Positions 34,721-46,896 of a stretch of 64,000 nucleotides of DNA are shown piece after piece (position 1 is the first letter of the stretch; every line of letters begins with the position of its first letter). The position numbers were made by a program, and so were the translations under genes. The DNA is taken from positions 1,736,001 to 1,800,000 of the forward strand of contig NC_092637.1 in the NCBI RefSeq assembly GCF_039555335.1, read 5' to 3'. The notes below the pieces were generated by a model, which was not told the DNA's origin, did no database searches, and saw nothing but the letters and a program-made list of their open reading frames with translations. Origin of the DNA: Amphiura filiformis. Lineage: Eukaryota; Echinodermata; Ophiuroidea; Amphilepidida; Amphiuridae.

Positions 34721-34901
34721 GCTGTCGTAGTGCACGTTAGTTACTAGTGGTTAGTGCTCCAAGCCTGGGCTCATATACCTATTGCGAATTGTGTATGCCA
34801 TAGGCTTTGTGTTGTGATCATTTCGATCAGTGCTTCGTATCAAAGAAAGCGTGATCCAGTTGACCTAGCAACGGTCATATTCTAACGTACACTACGACAG
34901 C
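34721..34901. mobile_element. 181-bp MITE
   Basis: GCTGTCGTAGTGCACGTTA at the left and TAACGTACACTACGACAGC at the right are inverse apart from one base. Non-coding interior. Confidence 0.85.
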
Positions 34902-34933
34902 GAATAATGAAGGCTTGGCGGGGATTTTAAACT

Positions 34934-37900
34934 AAAAGAATGATGACAGATTACAACACAATACAATAGAGGATTGATTTTTAAGCAGCCTTTATCCACC
35001 CAACTGGGCAATCACAACACCACTTTGGTGTTGACGGACTCCATTTTTTTAAAATATAATTTGAATGGCGCTTTCAACTCACAAGGTTATTTGCGCCAGT
35101 ACTTACTCCTTTGTCAAATGGCACCTGCATATCCTCGTTCAATCACAAAACGTTATATGCTTCACTGTATCTTAGTTATTTTCTATCCGCTTAACTAATC
35201 CATCTTAATATTTTGTAGTGTTTTTAAAATTGGCTTCAGAGCCACAACAGGCTGAGACAGTCAAGGAAGGAATGTGACCAAAACTTTACATGATCCTCCG
35301 CTAGCTAACTTCCTCGCATCCTAGCCTGTTCCCCATTGCCCAAGTTAGTGTTACCCAACCGACACCATGTGGAGGTTTGGGTTGAGTTGCCCGCGAACAA
35401 ATACTATGCCAGCTCTGCGGACCCCAGTAATGTCTGAGTATTTTTTATATTGGATAAGCGATTGAAATCACGTTACGATTCGGGATGATGTGTCCTCGGT
35501 CTATACTAATTCCAATAAGTCGTCTATGAAGGATGACGAATGAGGGCAGCAGTCTAGACAATAGGCAACCATTAGCGGCCATTTTGCTTCCTATAATAAG
35601 TTAACAGATTTACAATAACTTCAATTTGTTATGTTGAGCATACACTATATTCTAACCAGCTAATATCCTCCTCCGCCGTCAGTATGATTCCAGTCAATCC
35701 ACATATAACGTGTTACGAATGAGACTCAAGCTGAGTGACGAACACGCATGCGGTAAAAAGATGTGTCTTATGAAGTCCAGAATTGTTGCGGCATTGCTAT
35801 TATGAACTCACACCTTCGTTGGCTTCGCATAAACCAGCACACCACGTACTTGCACACATTCCGCATACATGATTTCCAGGGATCTATTTCATGTTAGCTA
35901 TATAGAGGATTTTTTTATTCGCATCGACTTGGAACTCTCAAAGAATTTTATTATGGTACTTGAAATATCAGCACGATTGGAGCATGTTTTGCCCAGTGAG
36001 TTGATTTTCACAAAATTTCGAATTATTTGCTATTTCTGTATTACTGTATAACACTATAATTATGTAATTTCTTACAGTATATAAAACTTTCAGATGTTAT
36101 CATACGCATTGCTAATATTAAACACATGAATAGTTTGTTTGGACCCTCTAAAACATCACCAGGTTGTAAATAATCTCAACTTTGTTACAATTCTTGTTCG
36201 CTACAGACAGGTATGCAGGTCAATATCTATAGTATTAAGACTTGCTAAAATAAGGGATAGGGTGATGTTCTAGGGGTTCAAACAAACTACCAAAAGTATT
36301 TAATATTGGCTATGATGTTATCTGGTTGTTTCTCTATATAGAGTTATAGGAAGAAATATCAAATAAGTCGGGATTTAGTGAACATCTACTGCCTGGGTGA
36401 AACATGCTTCGATCTGCTATCTCAGCATATTAAATAGTAGAATATATGTACCCCGATTCTCCGATAATTCGAATATGCGCTTTTTTCCACACCCTGTGGG
36501 TCTTCATATGTGGGTGGGCATGTCATCATAGGGGTGGGGGGGGACCGGGGCTGATGGGGGGGGCACAAGTCATTTTTGGCAATTTTCCTAAATACTTTTT
36601 TTAATTTTGAGATCGATGTGGGGCCCCCTAAGACACTACACAACTGGTTATGTATACAGAGTGTCTTTGAAAGAACCATTGCAAACGTTGTTGGGTTTTT
36701 AATTAACAAAACGCAACTGTAAAAAAATGCAATTGCTCAGTAAAATAGCTTTATTTATTTTTTAATGTTTAATAAGGATCATCTATTCTTTAAAATATAA
36801 AAACTGATAATGAGGCATATATTCATTTTTATTCAATGAAATGGATAAACTGTGATTTTCATATTGCAATAATTCAAGAACGGAGAAGTTGCTTGTCAAT
36901 AAAAAAAAATGAATGTTTATAAAGGCAGAGTGCTTTAAATCTCGTTGTGTACGAGATCCTCGTTGAGTCGGGATGTTGTTTAGTTGGATCCCCGGATGTA
37001 ATGCAAAGCAGACGTACACACACAAACTTTTACCATACCCTCGCCAGACACATATTCCAACGCCCCCCTTCCTTCCTTCTTCCTTCCGTTAAAGTGCAGA
37101 CCACATATAGATATGGATAATCACACTGCTCACACGCATGAACACGCACCCCACACGCTGCTCTGATACACACGGATATAAGCCAATGCTATATTCTCTA
37201 AAAAACAAGTTTACCATAACTCAGATTTACCATAATGACAACAGATGTTAATGTTTTGATACATGACATAACAAAATAAAAGAAAGTACACTCTAAAGAG
37301 TACAACCCGGTTCACGACCTAGCCCCCACATTAGCTAAATGAATTCGATATCAGCTACATGGTGTCCTTGAAAGAACGAACTGCAAAATTGGAAACGTTA
37401 ATTTTTGTTTCTTAAATGCCGAATCAAGCATTACAGAACACTCTATGCATTTACATAGTAAAACAGCTCTCATATACTTTTAATATAAAAGAAATTATTT
37501 TTCTTGTTCCAAAAGGAGCTAAATAGGTGTGGGGTTCAAGTCCAGGCAGGTATGTCCGAAAAGTTTCACCTCACTTATCAGTTTATGTTTCAATACTCTC
37601 AATGTGAGAGTGTGCGACGCTTGGTTCTACTATCCTCTTTATATTGTTATAATTATTAATAATTACTTGACCACGTACCCTAATATGTAACCTCTCCAGG
37701 TCCCAGTGTACCGTGCATACGCCTCTTCTTTTGTTTCCAAGCGATATTTTACTGTGCATAAAGTAATCGCTAAATTGGTGATTTCAGGCATTAAATTCCC
37801 AAAATAATCACTATTCCGGCGATGCAGTTCTTTCAGGGACATACTACCCGGCATCTACTTTAGAATTATGTCACACTTTCCATGGACAATCGAGCTCAAC

Positions 37901-38334
37901 GTGCAGGTGTGGCGCATTCACTACATTATGGAATAAATTTCAAATTCAGATAACAAGGTGCGTGGTATGCATGATATATTCGCTATAACGCTTAAGCTCG
38001 ATTTATCCTACAAATCTTACATTGCAAACAAACATCTGTTTTCATGAACATACAATATATCAATACCAATTCCCTCTACACTTGATTTAAAAGATAAATT
38101 ATTCATGAAAGAAAACAAAGTGGGGAATAACTTTTAAAAGTGCCGGTGGCTAATAATACAATAGTTACCCTATTACCAATTTTAAAAACACTACAAAATA
38201 TTAAGATGGATTATTTAAATACGTGATTTAAGGTGGATTAGGTAAATACGTGAATTTGAATCAATATCTGTCCATACTGATGACCAACTATTAGCTGAAC
38301 TAAACGTGGTCTAACTGGGAATATCTGTATTCTA
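34934..38334. other. Long non-coding region with scattered old repeats
   Basis: No gene is supported. 34934-35035 (AATGATGACAG, CCACCCAACTGGGCAATCAC) recurs inverted at 51129-51226. 35201-35236 recurs inverted at about 38178-38214. A G-rich patch at 36528-36620 with GGCAATTTTCCTAA recurs at about 47270-47300. The open frames here are short and domain-free. Confidence 0.5.
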
Positions 38335-38999
38335 TACTGCGCCAATAAAGTATCCTTACACTTGGAAAAATAATCACAATTTCCAAACTGAACAATATTG
38401 GAGTAAATTTTGTTTTTGTTTTTTTAATAGATGCACTATCTAATCTTGCACATTATGGCACCACATTGAATCCAATGTGACTTCAAGAAGTAAAGTTACA
38501 AGCATTTGATTAGACGAAGGTCCAGTTTCAAAAGTGACAAACTGGCCTATTCAAACCTCCACAGACCACAAATCTGGTTTGAGAGTGGTGAAAGGCTAAT
38601 TTATGCGTTTGGCTTTAATTTAAAACAAAAGGAACAAAAGAAAACTGAAACAAAAGAACTGACAAATAAATGAAAGTTATGAAAAGTACAAAGAAGTAAA
38701 AACTGAAATAAAAACTGCTTTAAATAACGCTTCATTGAAGAAACTGTGTTGTCTCTTTGTTGCGCTTGTTGGAATCTTTTTGCGCCTTGTATAGGCAAGT
38801 TTGTCACTTTTAAAATTGGACCTTTGTCTATTCAATTGCTTGTAACTTTACTTCTTAAGGTCACATTGGATTCAACGTGGTGTCATAATGTGCAGGATTA
38901 GATAGTGCATCTATTAAAAAAACAAATTTACCCCAATATTGTTCAGTTTTGTAATTGTGATTATTTTTCCAAGTGTAAGGATATTTTATTGGCGCAGTA
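38335..38999. mobile_element. 665-bp TA-flanked MITE (TACTGCGCC family)
   Basis: TACTGCGCCAATAAAGTATC, CCTTACACTTGGAAAAATAA and further segments pair with their inverses up to TTGGCGCAGTA at 38999. Matching arms reach ~230 bp inward, including ATAGATGCACTATCTAATC and CAATGTGAC words. TA flanks both ends. No transposase. The copy at 26629 is a shortened relative. Confidence 0.9.
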
Positions 39000-39463
39000 T
39001 AGTATACAAATATTGAATGTTATGAGTACAACGGTAAGAATATTTTAACGAGGTTTAACATGGACTGTTCAATTCAACGAGGCTTTGCCGATTGAACGAG
39101 AAAAAAATTCAATTTTTTATTTATATAACCCATATAGAAATTCTTTTCCATCCACTTAAAGTCACCAGAAAAACAAAATATATTAAACAACTATTACAAA
39201 CTGTATTTATTCTAGAACCGACACCCATACCTATAATTGGTGAGTCGGGGTAGTCTTCGTGCACGATATACGCTCGCGTCTGTCAGCGTTGCTATGGTAG
39301 CTGCGAGTGAGTGCAATGGAAAAAGGAATATTGCACGGGCGTGGAGTGCAATAGTCTTTTTCTATAAATAGCAAGACTAATCAATAGTAATTGACCAATC
39401 AAATGAAAAGAATCTTTGTACGAATTATATAATAGCGACTATAAAAACATCATGTTAAGGGAT

Positions 39464-39733
39464 CGGATAGCAATGTCTGCACAGTATTTTTGTGGGACCT
39501 GAGACCACGTCAGACACACCAAACTGTATTCTGAATGCGAGGAATGTCCTTCTCTTATTAAATAATTAATTGATTATTTGAAATTCGCGATATAATACAA
39601 ATGTTTTTGCAAATCATTAAAACTATATTTTTTGACTTTTCCCCAAAAGACATTATAATAATGTGCAAGAAAATTTGATGTGTTTGATGTGCTCTTAGGT
39701 CTCACAAAAATAATGTACAAACTACGCTATCCG
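39464..39733. mobile_element. 270-bp MITE with CGGATAGC ends
   Basis: CGGATAGC, TATTTTTGTGGGACCTGAGA and CAGACACACCAAA on the left pair with TTTGATGTGTTTGATGTG, TTAGGTCTCACAAAAATA and GCTATCCG on the right. A second copy at 43741-44220 has been split by another element. Confidence 0.8.
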
Positions 39734-42700
39734 ATGCCTAATGTAAAAGGTAACTGTACGTGAGTTTGTCTATGGAAAATAAGCACCGTAATACAGGTTG
39801 TAAAATAAATTTTACTATGGCATTTAGTTTTAAAGTAAAAAGTAAAAACACAACAATATAATATTTCTCGTATTAAATACGTCATATATAAGTTACCAGA
39901 TTTAGTCTAGACAACGGATTCGGCTCATACTGTTACCATAATCGGGAATATCAATCATGTTTTACTAAGTACTTCGCCTACTTACAATTGTAGCGTTGAG
40001 GAGTATTCAAGCAAAAGCAGAAGCAAAAGTCAAATTTATTAGTTTTTTACCGTGTCGTGCGCATCAAGGAGAACAAACTAAAAACAAGGATTTTTTTAAA
40101 TGCTTCAATTTCCTTTTAGATACTTGGTGATATAACAGTGGCCGCACCCGGCTGCATCATAGAATCCTATCTCAATAATATTGAATTGTGTCAAATACAT
40201 TCGAAGCAAACACGGTTCGTCTGCATTTAAAAGACATGTTAATTCACAAAGATATATAATTGAGTATGCACAGTGTCATCCATTTATGTCAAAGCAACAA
40301 TGGATCTTAAAATGTTCAAGGACACTGGTGTATTCGATTTCCGGAACACGCACACTGTGACCAATCAGGAGTGTTGTGTATGCATAACTGATATGGTACT
40401 ATGATGTGAAGTTCTTTACATACATTTAAAAACACTTATTCACCCAGGAAGCCAAGTGCCAATTATGCCTGATAATTGATAAAATAGGAAACGAATTGAT
40501 ACAAGAGGAAACGAATAAAAACAAACATACAAATACCGGAAATTCAGATGTGGTGTCAAATATTTTCTATACTTCAAATACTATTTGTATTTCATACCTT
40601 ACACCTGTCACGCATTTCCTTCGTATTGTTAACAGCAAGTCCTAATTTCGACATTACTATTGCAAAAGGTCATTTCCATATTAATTTAGTAGACTTTATT
40701 TGAAAAACATATCACCTTGCCTGATGGGATATACCCGTCCGCCATTTCATAAACATGGTCGTTTTCGAGTGGTTTGTGCCCAGATGTATTGGGGGCGCGC
40801 TATACTCTCATTGAACAGATAAAGTTAGTAAAACTAACGGCGTGGTTATTCGCCAGCTTGATCATGGGGTCGAATATGAATTATTCATAACGGATCGATA
40901 ACTGGCCTCATTTTCTAGCTAGCAAACCAACGGGATTTGCCATATGTTTGCGTTGCTAATAGAACAACCGGGGATTTAGTGTCATCTCCTTGCTACAAGC
41001 AGGTTGTACTCATGTGTATGTCTGCAACCATAGATTGAATACAATACCGCTCCTTTCAAATACACACAATCTTACAGGTGCGAGTGATCAGCTTGAAATG
41101 GTTCAATGCAGAGGTACCGCGTGAACGTATCGATGCAGCGCGGTATATTCAAATATTGTTTAACCTTATTGCTATGATAATTACGTCACTTCGACAGTGA
41201 ATAGTCTAGAAAACGGATTTGATCACTTTCACCATAATCGAGGATATCAATATTGCTGTGCTACCGTCCACGTAGAAAGGACACCAGAGGCACTAAGTTG
41301 GGTTAATTTAATGCTCGGGTTCACAAGTTGTGTCAAATTATCTAAAGGGTCTGAAAAGAAAAATAGAGTTGGGCACACATTTACCATAATCGAAAAAATC
41401 AATCATGTCGTACCGCGTAAAATTCATTGGTTTTGTTATCGTGTAGTGCGCATCAAGGAGAACAAATTCTTTTTTAAGTCGGAGCCGTGCCAGAGCTAGC
41501 GTTGTGTATGTTTAACTATTGAGAAAAATATATAGCCTGCATATCACACAACTGCTACATCCATGCAGTGCTTGGAAGGGTATTTGAACGAGATTCTTGC
41601 CAGCATACCAATGTTTCAACTAGTAGTTCGTCATTTAAGAAAACAGGATATAATTATTAGATGACGATATAAATTAAGTACATAAAAATAATATACTGAC
41701 GATCTAATCGAAAAATGCAGTTAAGTTAAACAAGAACATTGGGTCGAAATTGATGCAAAATGGGTGTTACCAAAGCTTTCATTCTCTACCTCAAACTTTG
41801 AAAATTCATGACACTTCTCGTAAACGATGAGACCATTATTTTGAAACATTTTCCAAACGGCTTACTTACAGTTAGTGTTATTAATAGTATAACCTACTAC
41901 ATATTTCAAGCACACTTAAATTACAACAACCATATATTAAACATTTTAAAGACAAACGAGATAAATGATGTGTCATAACCATTGACTGAATAATAAATTC
42001 ATCTTGATACAAAGCGGTCTTATACAACACAATGGATATCATTAATATATATGCAACCATTAACATACGGGTGTATTGTTATACATGTAATACTGTATAT
42101 CTTTAAAAACTTTTGGATGATTTTCGACTGCATTGCCGGAACTAACACTCGATTGACGACACTTTGTAGCGCACGTACAGTCATTTTGTACGTTTGTTGA
42201 GTGTAATAAAACATCAGCACCTGACATCACTTGCAGAAGTTGCAGTGTCACTTGCGAGCATGATATGTTTTATTTTTTGTCGTTTCGTTGTGTGGTAAAA
42301 CATTTTTACAATAAAGGCAACATCACAACTGCTTTATTAATACTCCATTCCTATGTTTTCTTAACTAAACAGTTGATCATGCCCGATTGCTGCTTTCCTT
42401 GTTCAAACTTACCAGAACATTCTGTGGTTCTTAGTTCATCAAAATATTAATAAGTAACATAAAAACGTGATGTCCCTTCATTTGTCCTACCCCGCTATCG
42501 CACATCCTGGCCACCGGGCATTACCGTTGCATATGTGCGGCTCTCACCCAATAACGCACACTGTAATATAGTGTCCAAAAGGATTGGGGTACCGGTTATG
42601 TTCATCCTTGTACTATTTTTAATATATACAAAAAAGACATCATGTCAAAATTAAAATACCTGTACACTTCAGCTCTGATTCAAGAACTCCTTTGTTGAAA

Positions 42701-42739
42701 GTGGTTGAGAATTAAGAAACGATGATCTAAATTATAAGA
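39734..42739. other. Non-coding region with duplicated short modules
   Basis: ACCATAATCG plus ATATCAAT modules occur near 39940, 41232 and 41390, and GCGCATCAAGGAGAACAAA occurs at about 40056 and 41447, so parts of 39.9-40.1 kb and 41.2-41.5 kb are old duplicates. About 41030-41190 is an inverted relative of the MITE at 33411. No gene is supported. Confidence 0.5.
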
Positions 42740-42991
42740 ATGGAACACAATCAAAACTTGCATTTTTATGTTCTAATCAATGGAAAGCACGACGTTAGTT
42801 TTGATGAGCTAATCAGTGAAAAGTACAGCGATAGTTCTCTTGATCGAGAACGCTTTGTGTACAAATCAATAGGGCAACTTTTGAATTTGTTTTTTGGATC
42901 ATCGGTTTTTAAAAAATATGTCCAAAATGACTGTATAATTCAAATTCAACATTATTATAGACATGCATCTGGAAAAAGAGACCAAGAACAG
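42740..42991 (+). CDS. Possible first exon, unknown protein
   Basis: An ATG at 42740 opens an 84-codon frame that reaches a plausible splice donor, AACAG|GTAAAA, at 42991/42992, and a stop follows soon in the intron. The residue mix is charged and balanced, unlike the AT-driven frames nearby: it is acidic and hydrophobic at the N-terminus, with FELF-like hydrophobic segments near residues 46-60. No domain, signal peptide or downstream exon was recognised. The neighbours are MITEs and non-coding DNA, and there is no transcription evidence. It may be chance. Confidence 0.2.
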
Positions 42992-43740
42992 GTAAAAATT
43001 TAGTTTCTTTGATTGAATATAGCCATAAAATTAGAAAGCTTTAAATAACACCTAGCGTGTTTCTTAGTGTAATTATGGCACATTGTTTTCTAGAGTTCTT
43101 TAGCAATAATTTTCCCTTTTTTCTTAGAAATAGTAATAAAAGTAATACATTTCTCTAATTAGCAGTGAGTGGTACTAAATTTAAAAGTAGTTTTCCTTCA
43201 GGGGAGGTATTTTATTTAAAGCGGTTTTTGCCCGTTGAGAGAACACTTTACAATAACAAAACATAGTAAAGATGATTATAAAACAAATAAAGCAAATTGA
43301 AAATGGACCGGAGAATCGATAATCACATTTGTTTGTTGCATGTAAGGGACAAACCCACGCTTAAAACGTCGGATTATATTCTGGGCTTATAGCCAACACA
43401 TGAGACGTCACTCTTCGAACATTCAATTTAGATAGGAAGTGTATACGGATATGAATGAGTAGATCAAGACGTAGAATCAAAGTAAAATACAGCTTAAATT
43501 TACCAATATTTGAACACGAAAGCACTCTTACCAGATTATGTTAATACCTTTTCAAAACCGATACCAATGACATACTGAGTACACAACACTTGACTGACGA
43601 TATATGAAACTGGTAATTCTTTAATAATGTTGATAATGTTACATCTTCTTGACAGTCACATTGCTAAGCAAACCAGGCAATGCCTGTGTTGAGCGGAAGT
43701 AAAGTATCGGATTTATCAAAGTGACAGCGAGTTAATGAAT

Positions 43741-44220
43741 CGGATAGCAGCGTTTACACCGTATTTTTGCACACCAAAGTGAATACGAAAAATATCTTTG
43801 ATTTTTTGACAAATTTGCTATATAATACAAATACCTTTGATATTTAACAGTCCTCGAAGTAAACTTTGTAAATCTAATGATTATGTACTTAAAGTTTATG
43901 TAGCTGGGAGGGAAAGCCGTTCAACGTTTGAAAAAGTTGACCATCCTTATTAAAGATATACGTCCTCCCCCCTCCCCTCCCCCAAAGACCTACAATGTTT
44001 AGGTCATGGGGTAAAATGTATATCCTAAATGCAAAAGTTTAAAATTTTCAAATGATGGTCGACTTTTCGTCTCAGATTTAAATACATAATACATATCATT
44101 AGATTCATAAAGTTTACTTCGAGGACTGTTAATGTCAAACATATCAGTTTTTTTTTATGTGTCTGATGTGCTCTCAGGTCCCACAAAAAGTACTTGAAAA
44201 CGTCGCTAAACGAGATTTGT
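43741..44220. mobile_element. CGGATAGC-family MITE split by a TTAA element
   Basis: The outer parts (CGGATAGCAGCG at the left; GTGTCTGATGTGCTCTCAGG, then TCCCACAAAAAGTA, at the right) match the element at 39464. The middle is occupied by the insertion at 43848-44128. The left arm is more decayed than in the first copy. Confidence 0.65.
43848..44128. mobile_element. 281-bp TTAA-flanked MITE (piggyBac-like target)
   Basis: CAGTCCTCGAAGTAAACTTT at the left is exactly inverted at the right end (AAAGTTTACTTCGAGGACTG), and TTAA flanks both sides (43844-43847 and 44129-44132). No coding capacity. It lies inside an older MITE. Confidence 0.88.
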
Positions 44221-44466
44221 ATAGGTCAGTTACATACCAGCAAAAAACCTATCAATGGTTAAGTGTCTATGTAGAGCTATCAACTCTGAGATTGCAGTCG
44301 CTGTTACATCAGTATATTCACTCCATTGTCTCTTTATACGTATGTTAGTTGCACATAAGATTAAAGCGCGCATTTATGACCATTATACGTGTTTTAAGGG
44401 GGTACTACACCCCCTGTGGTAAACGTGTGACTATTTTTGCATTTTTCTCAAAAACTAATAACACAC

Positions 44467-44692
44467 AGGGGAAAGAAGAATTACGCATCGCACACTAGCA
44501 CATTTAAACATGAATTTACAAATGGAAACATAACATGCATAGGCAGATATACCAGAGAAAAAACTCCGGACATACATGCCTGTGCGGGGACTTGGACCCC
44601 AGACCTCTCGCTTGTCGGGCGAGCGCTCTAACCACTGAGCTACACAGACTGTCCCTGATAAACAGGACTCAAGTCTGGTACTTATAGATATG
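44467..44692 (-). mobile_element. tRNA-derived SINE-like insertion
   Basis: The right arm of the foldback shows the empty site: an uninterrupted inverse of ACTAATAACACACTGG. The insert is flanked by ATAACACAC (44458-44466 and 44693-44701), a 9-bp target duplication of retroposition type. On the minus strand it holds a tRNA-like core followed by ~110 bp of unrelated body. Sequence upstream of the tRNA core (44650-44692) is unusual for a SINE, whose tRNA head normally comes first. Confidence 0.8.
44579..44649 (-). tRNA. tRNA-like cloverleaf, GAC (Val-type) anticodon; likely pseudo-tRNA
   Basis: The minus strand folds as a full cloverleaf: acceptor GTCTGTG/CACAGGC (one G-U), D stem GCTC/GAGC, anticodon stem CTCGC/GCGAG with loop CCGACAA, and T stem TGGGG/CCCCG with loop TCCAAGT. 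The box A-like TAGCTCAGTGG is good; the box B-like GGTCCAAGTCC departs from GGTTCGANTCC at two places. C at position 33 instead of U and the altered T loop argue against a functional tRNA. It is best read as the RNA polymerase III head of the SINE. Confidence 0.75.
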
Positions 44693-45016
44693 ATAACACA
44701 CTGGTAACAAAAGTTATGTATATTATTGGGGCAAGGATTCCAATTACTACACTGAAATTTCAGCGTCTTACGACAAGCGGTGCAATATATATGATAGGAA
44801 ACGAGGTACATCCTAGCGGTACCTTATTTCTTATCATAAATAACGAACCGCTTGTCTTGGGTCACTGAAATTCCAGTGTAGTAATTGAATTCCTTGCCCC
44901 TACAATATACGTAACGTTTGTTACCAGTGTGTTATGAGTTTTTGAGAAAAATGCAAAAATATACACACATTTATCGAGGGGTGTAGTACCCCCTTAAAGG
45001 GATCTGTTTGCTTATT

Positions 45017-46120
45017 TTAAAGTGAAGTTTTCGCTTGGTGTTCCGTTTCCTGGTCTGCCTCAGTCATTGTCGTGGACTCAAAGCGACCTCTTCCAAAAGA
45101 TTTACTGCCGATCGAAAATGCCTTCATAAATGCCTTCCGATATTCAGGATTACTAACATTATAAATAATGGGGTTCACCGTTGAATTAATAAGGAAAGCT
45201 ACTCGACCTAACCAGAGTAGTACAAAGTCGATATTTGGACCATAAAATGGTTCGCTAAAATCTCTATTATTAACCAGATTTGAGAACTCAGAAATGTTAC
45301 TGAACTGAATCGGCGAAAGACACATGAAGAATACCACAGCGTTTATGCACAACATTCTCGCTACGTGACTCCTTGCGGTCGACGATTTGCCTTTCGGTTG
45401 CTGACGCTTGTTAAGTTCCTGGACAATTCTGATGTATACTACGACATTTATAAGCAAAGCGATTGAGAACTCACATAGGTCAAACAAATCCAGGAATATA
45501 AAAGACCAGTGAGCCCATTTGCACATTTTTATTGTATCTGGAAAATTTCCGAATGGTTCTTGGTCTGGCCACACTACACACTGTCTACTTTCGCTAACGA
45601 CTGACACAGGTGATGCCACAACGATGATAAGTATAACCCACGTCATTGCAGTTAGTTTCATATTAACACTCAGCGGATTAGAGCCAACGTTGCGATGACG
45701 ATAATGTATGGGCATACATACTGCTTGGTATCGTTCAACTGCTACCAATGTTAGAAAGGCAATTGACGCATAACTGAAAACGTAAATAACCAGTAATGAT
45801 ATCGCACAACCGGTAGCTTTAAACGGATAGCCACTCTGAATTGGCGATTTGGTGTAAGTCAACACGTAATTCAATGAAGTTACAAGTAGCAAGACACCGT
45901 CTGCAACAGCTAAATTTGCTAGGTAGAAGTTAGTGGCAGTTCTCATGTTGTTAACACGATATATTACGAATAGAAAAGCCATATTTGTGGTCAATCCAAC
46001 TAACATGATAGATGGAACAATGATGAGAATAAAAACACGCTCAAAATTGCTGTAAATGTATCCTTGTGCCTCTTCAAGTGTGAGATTTCTACAATCGTTG
46101 GTTGCATTTAAAGTTGCCAT
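45017..46120 (-). CDS. Class A (rhodopsin-family) G-protein-coupled receptor, orphan, peptide-receptor-like
   Basis: A single-exon 367-residue frame with seven hydrophobic segments makes a plasma-membrane receptor signalling through G proteins. Class A landmarks are present: N46 (TM1), LAVAD with D74 (TM2), C105 at the top of TM3, E129-R130-Y131 at its foot, W161 (TM4) and N316-P-I-I-Y320 (TM7). C181 can form the disulfide to C105. N5 and N12 are glycosylation sequons in a short extracellular tail with no signal peptide. TM6 has CLSP (267-270) where CWxP is usual, so the toggle Trp is Leu. TM5 lacks the usual Pro. The Ser/Thr-rich tail from ~338 offers phosphorylation sites. I cannot name the ligand; a neuropeptide-type receptor is the best guess. 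The frame is intact. A foldback element begins 19 bp past the stop codon, so the 3' UTR must include it or be very short. Confidence 0.92.
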   Translation of the reverse strand: MATLNATNDCRNLTLEEAQGYIYSNFERVFILIIVPSIMLVGLTTNMAFLFVIYRVNNMRTATNFYLANLAVADGVLLLVTSLNYVLTYTKSPIQSGYPFKATGCAISLLVIYVFSYASIAFLTLVAVERYQAVCMPIHYRHRNVGSNPLSVNMKLTAMTWVILIIVVASPVSVVSESRQCVVWPDQEPFGNFPDTIKMCKWAHWSFIFLDLFDLCEFSIALLINVVVYIRIVQELNKRQQPKGKSSTARSHVARMLCINAVVFFMCLSPIQFSNISEFSNLVNNRDFSEPFYGPNIDFVLLWLGRVAFLINSTVNPIIYNVSNPEYRKAFMKAFSIGSKSFGRGRFESTTMTEADQETEHQAKTSL

Positions 46121-46896
46121 TTTTAACAGATTAATCGCTTTCCCGGTGACGTATATGACAACGATTCGGTCATTTGTTAAAACACGATTGATAAAGATTT
46201 ATAAAGACACAGTATATCGTTACATTAATACAGCAAAGGCTAAATATACCATCGGGCGCAATAAAGTAAGTCAGTTTTTAAGAGCCGAACCGTTTTATCA
46301 TATGTCCCGTCTCGTGTGATCCATCCCTCAATTATGGCATTATATGCATTAGAACAGTATTACGTGTAAGAACTAAATATTTTTAATTTTCATGCTGACT
46401 GTATCAATGCTATCTCAATAGCTCTCATGCTTGTAAAAACTTGACGTGTAAAATATAACTTATACAACAAAGTATATGCGATATAACCCAATATATAGTA
46501 CCACTGTTGTTGGTTAGCTGCTATAGTTGAGTACTGATGCTAGTGATATGAAGCTCGCTATACAAGTGATCAACTTTCAATGATTGTAACTCACGAATTG
46601 CTTTCATCAGCATGCAGTGACAAAAGTCCCACGTCACGTGACTAACTAAGTAGCAGTGTGCCACCACAGAAAAGAGGTAGATGGTTAGGTACCGGTACTA
46701 TTAAAAAAGGCGCAGAGATTAGTAGCGCGCAATGCACAGGCATAAATGTTTAAGTCTCGGCACATTTGGCGGGAATATGGTAACAAGTGTGGCCCAAGAA
46801 ACATGATATTATTTTTTATGGAGTGTATATTACTATAGCAACAATCGGGGATTTTCAGCGAAGAAGCGCGCATATCCTAAACACACCCCAATAAGT
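46121..46896. other. Upstream region of the GPCR
   Basis: AT-rich non-coding DNA that should include the receptor's promoter. I see no clear TATA box, CpG-rich block or upstream exon. Confidence 0.4.

Larger units (their letters stand above)
44398..44993. mobile_element. TTAA-flanked foldback element
   Basis: GGGGGTACTACACCCC and GGGGTGTAGTACCCCC form the ends, with TTAA at 44394-44397 and 44994-44997. The arms match almost throughout: ATTTTTGCATTTTTCTCAAA, then ACACACTGGTAAC, GGGGCAAGGA, AATTACTACACTG and GACAAGCGGT each have an inverse on the other side, meeting near 44810. The left arm is interrupted by the SINE-like insertion at 44467-44692. It ends 19 bp from the GPCR stop codon. Confidence 0.9.
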
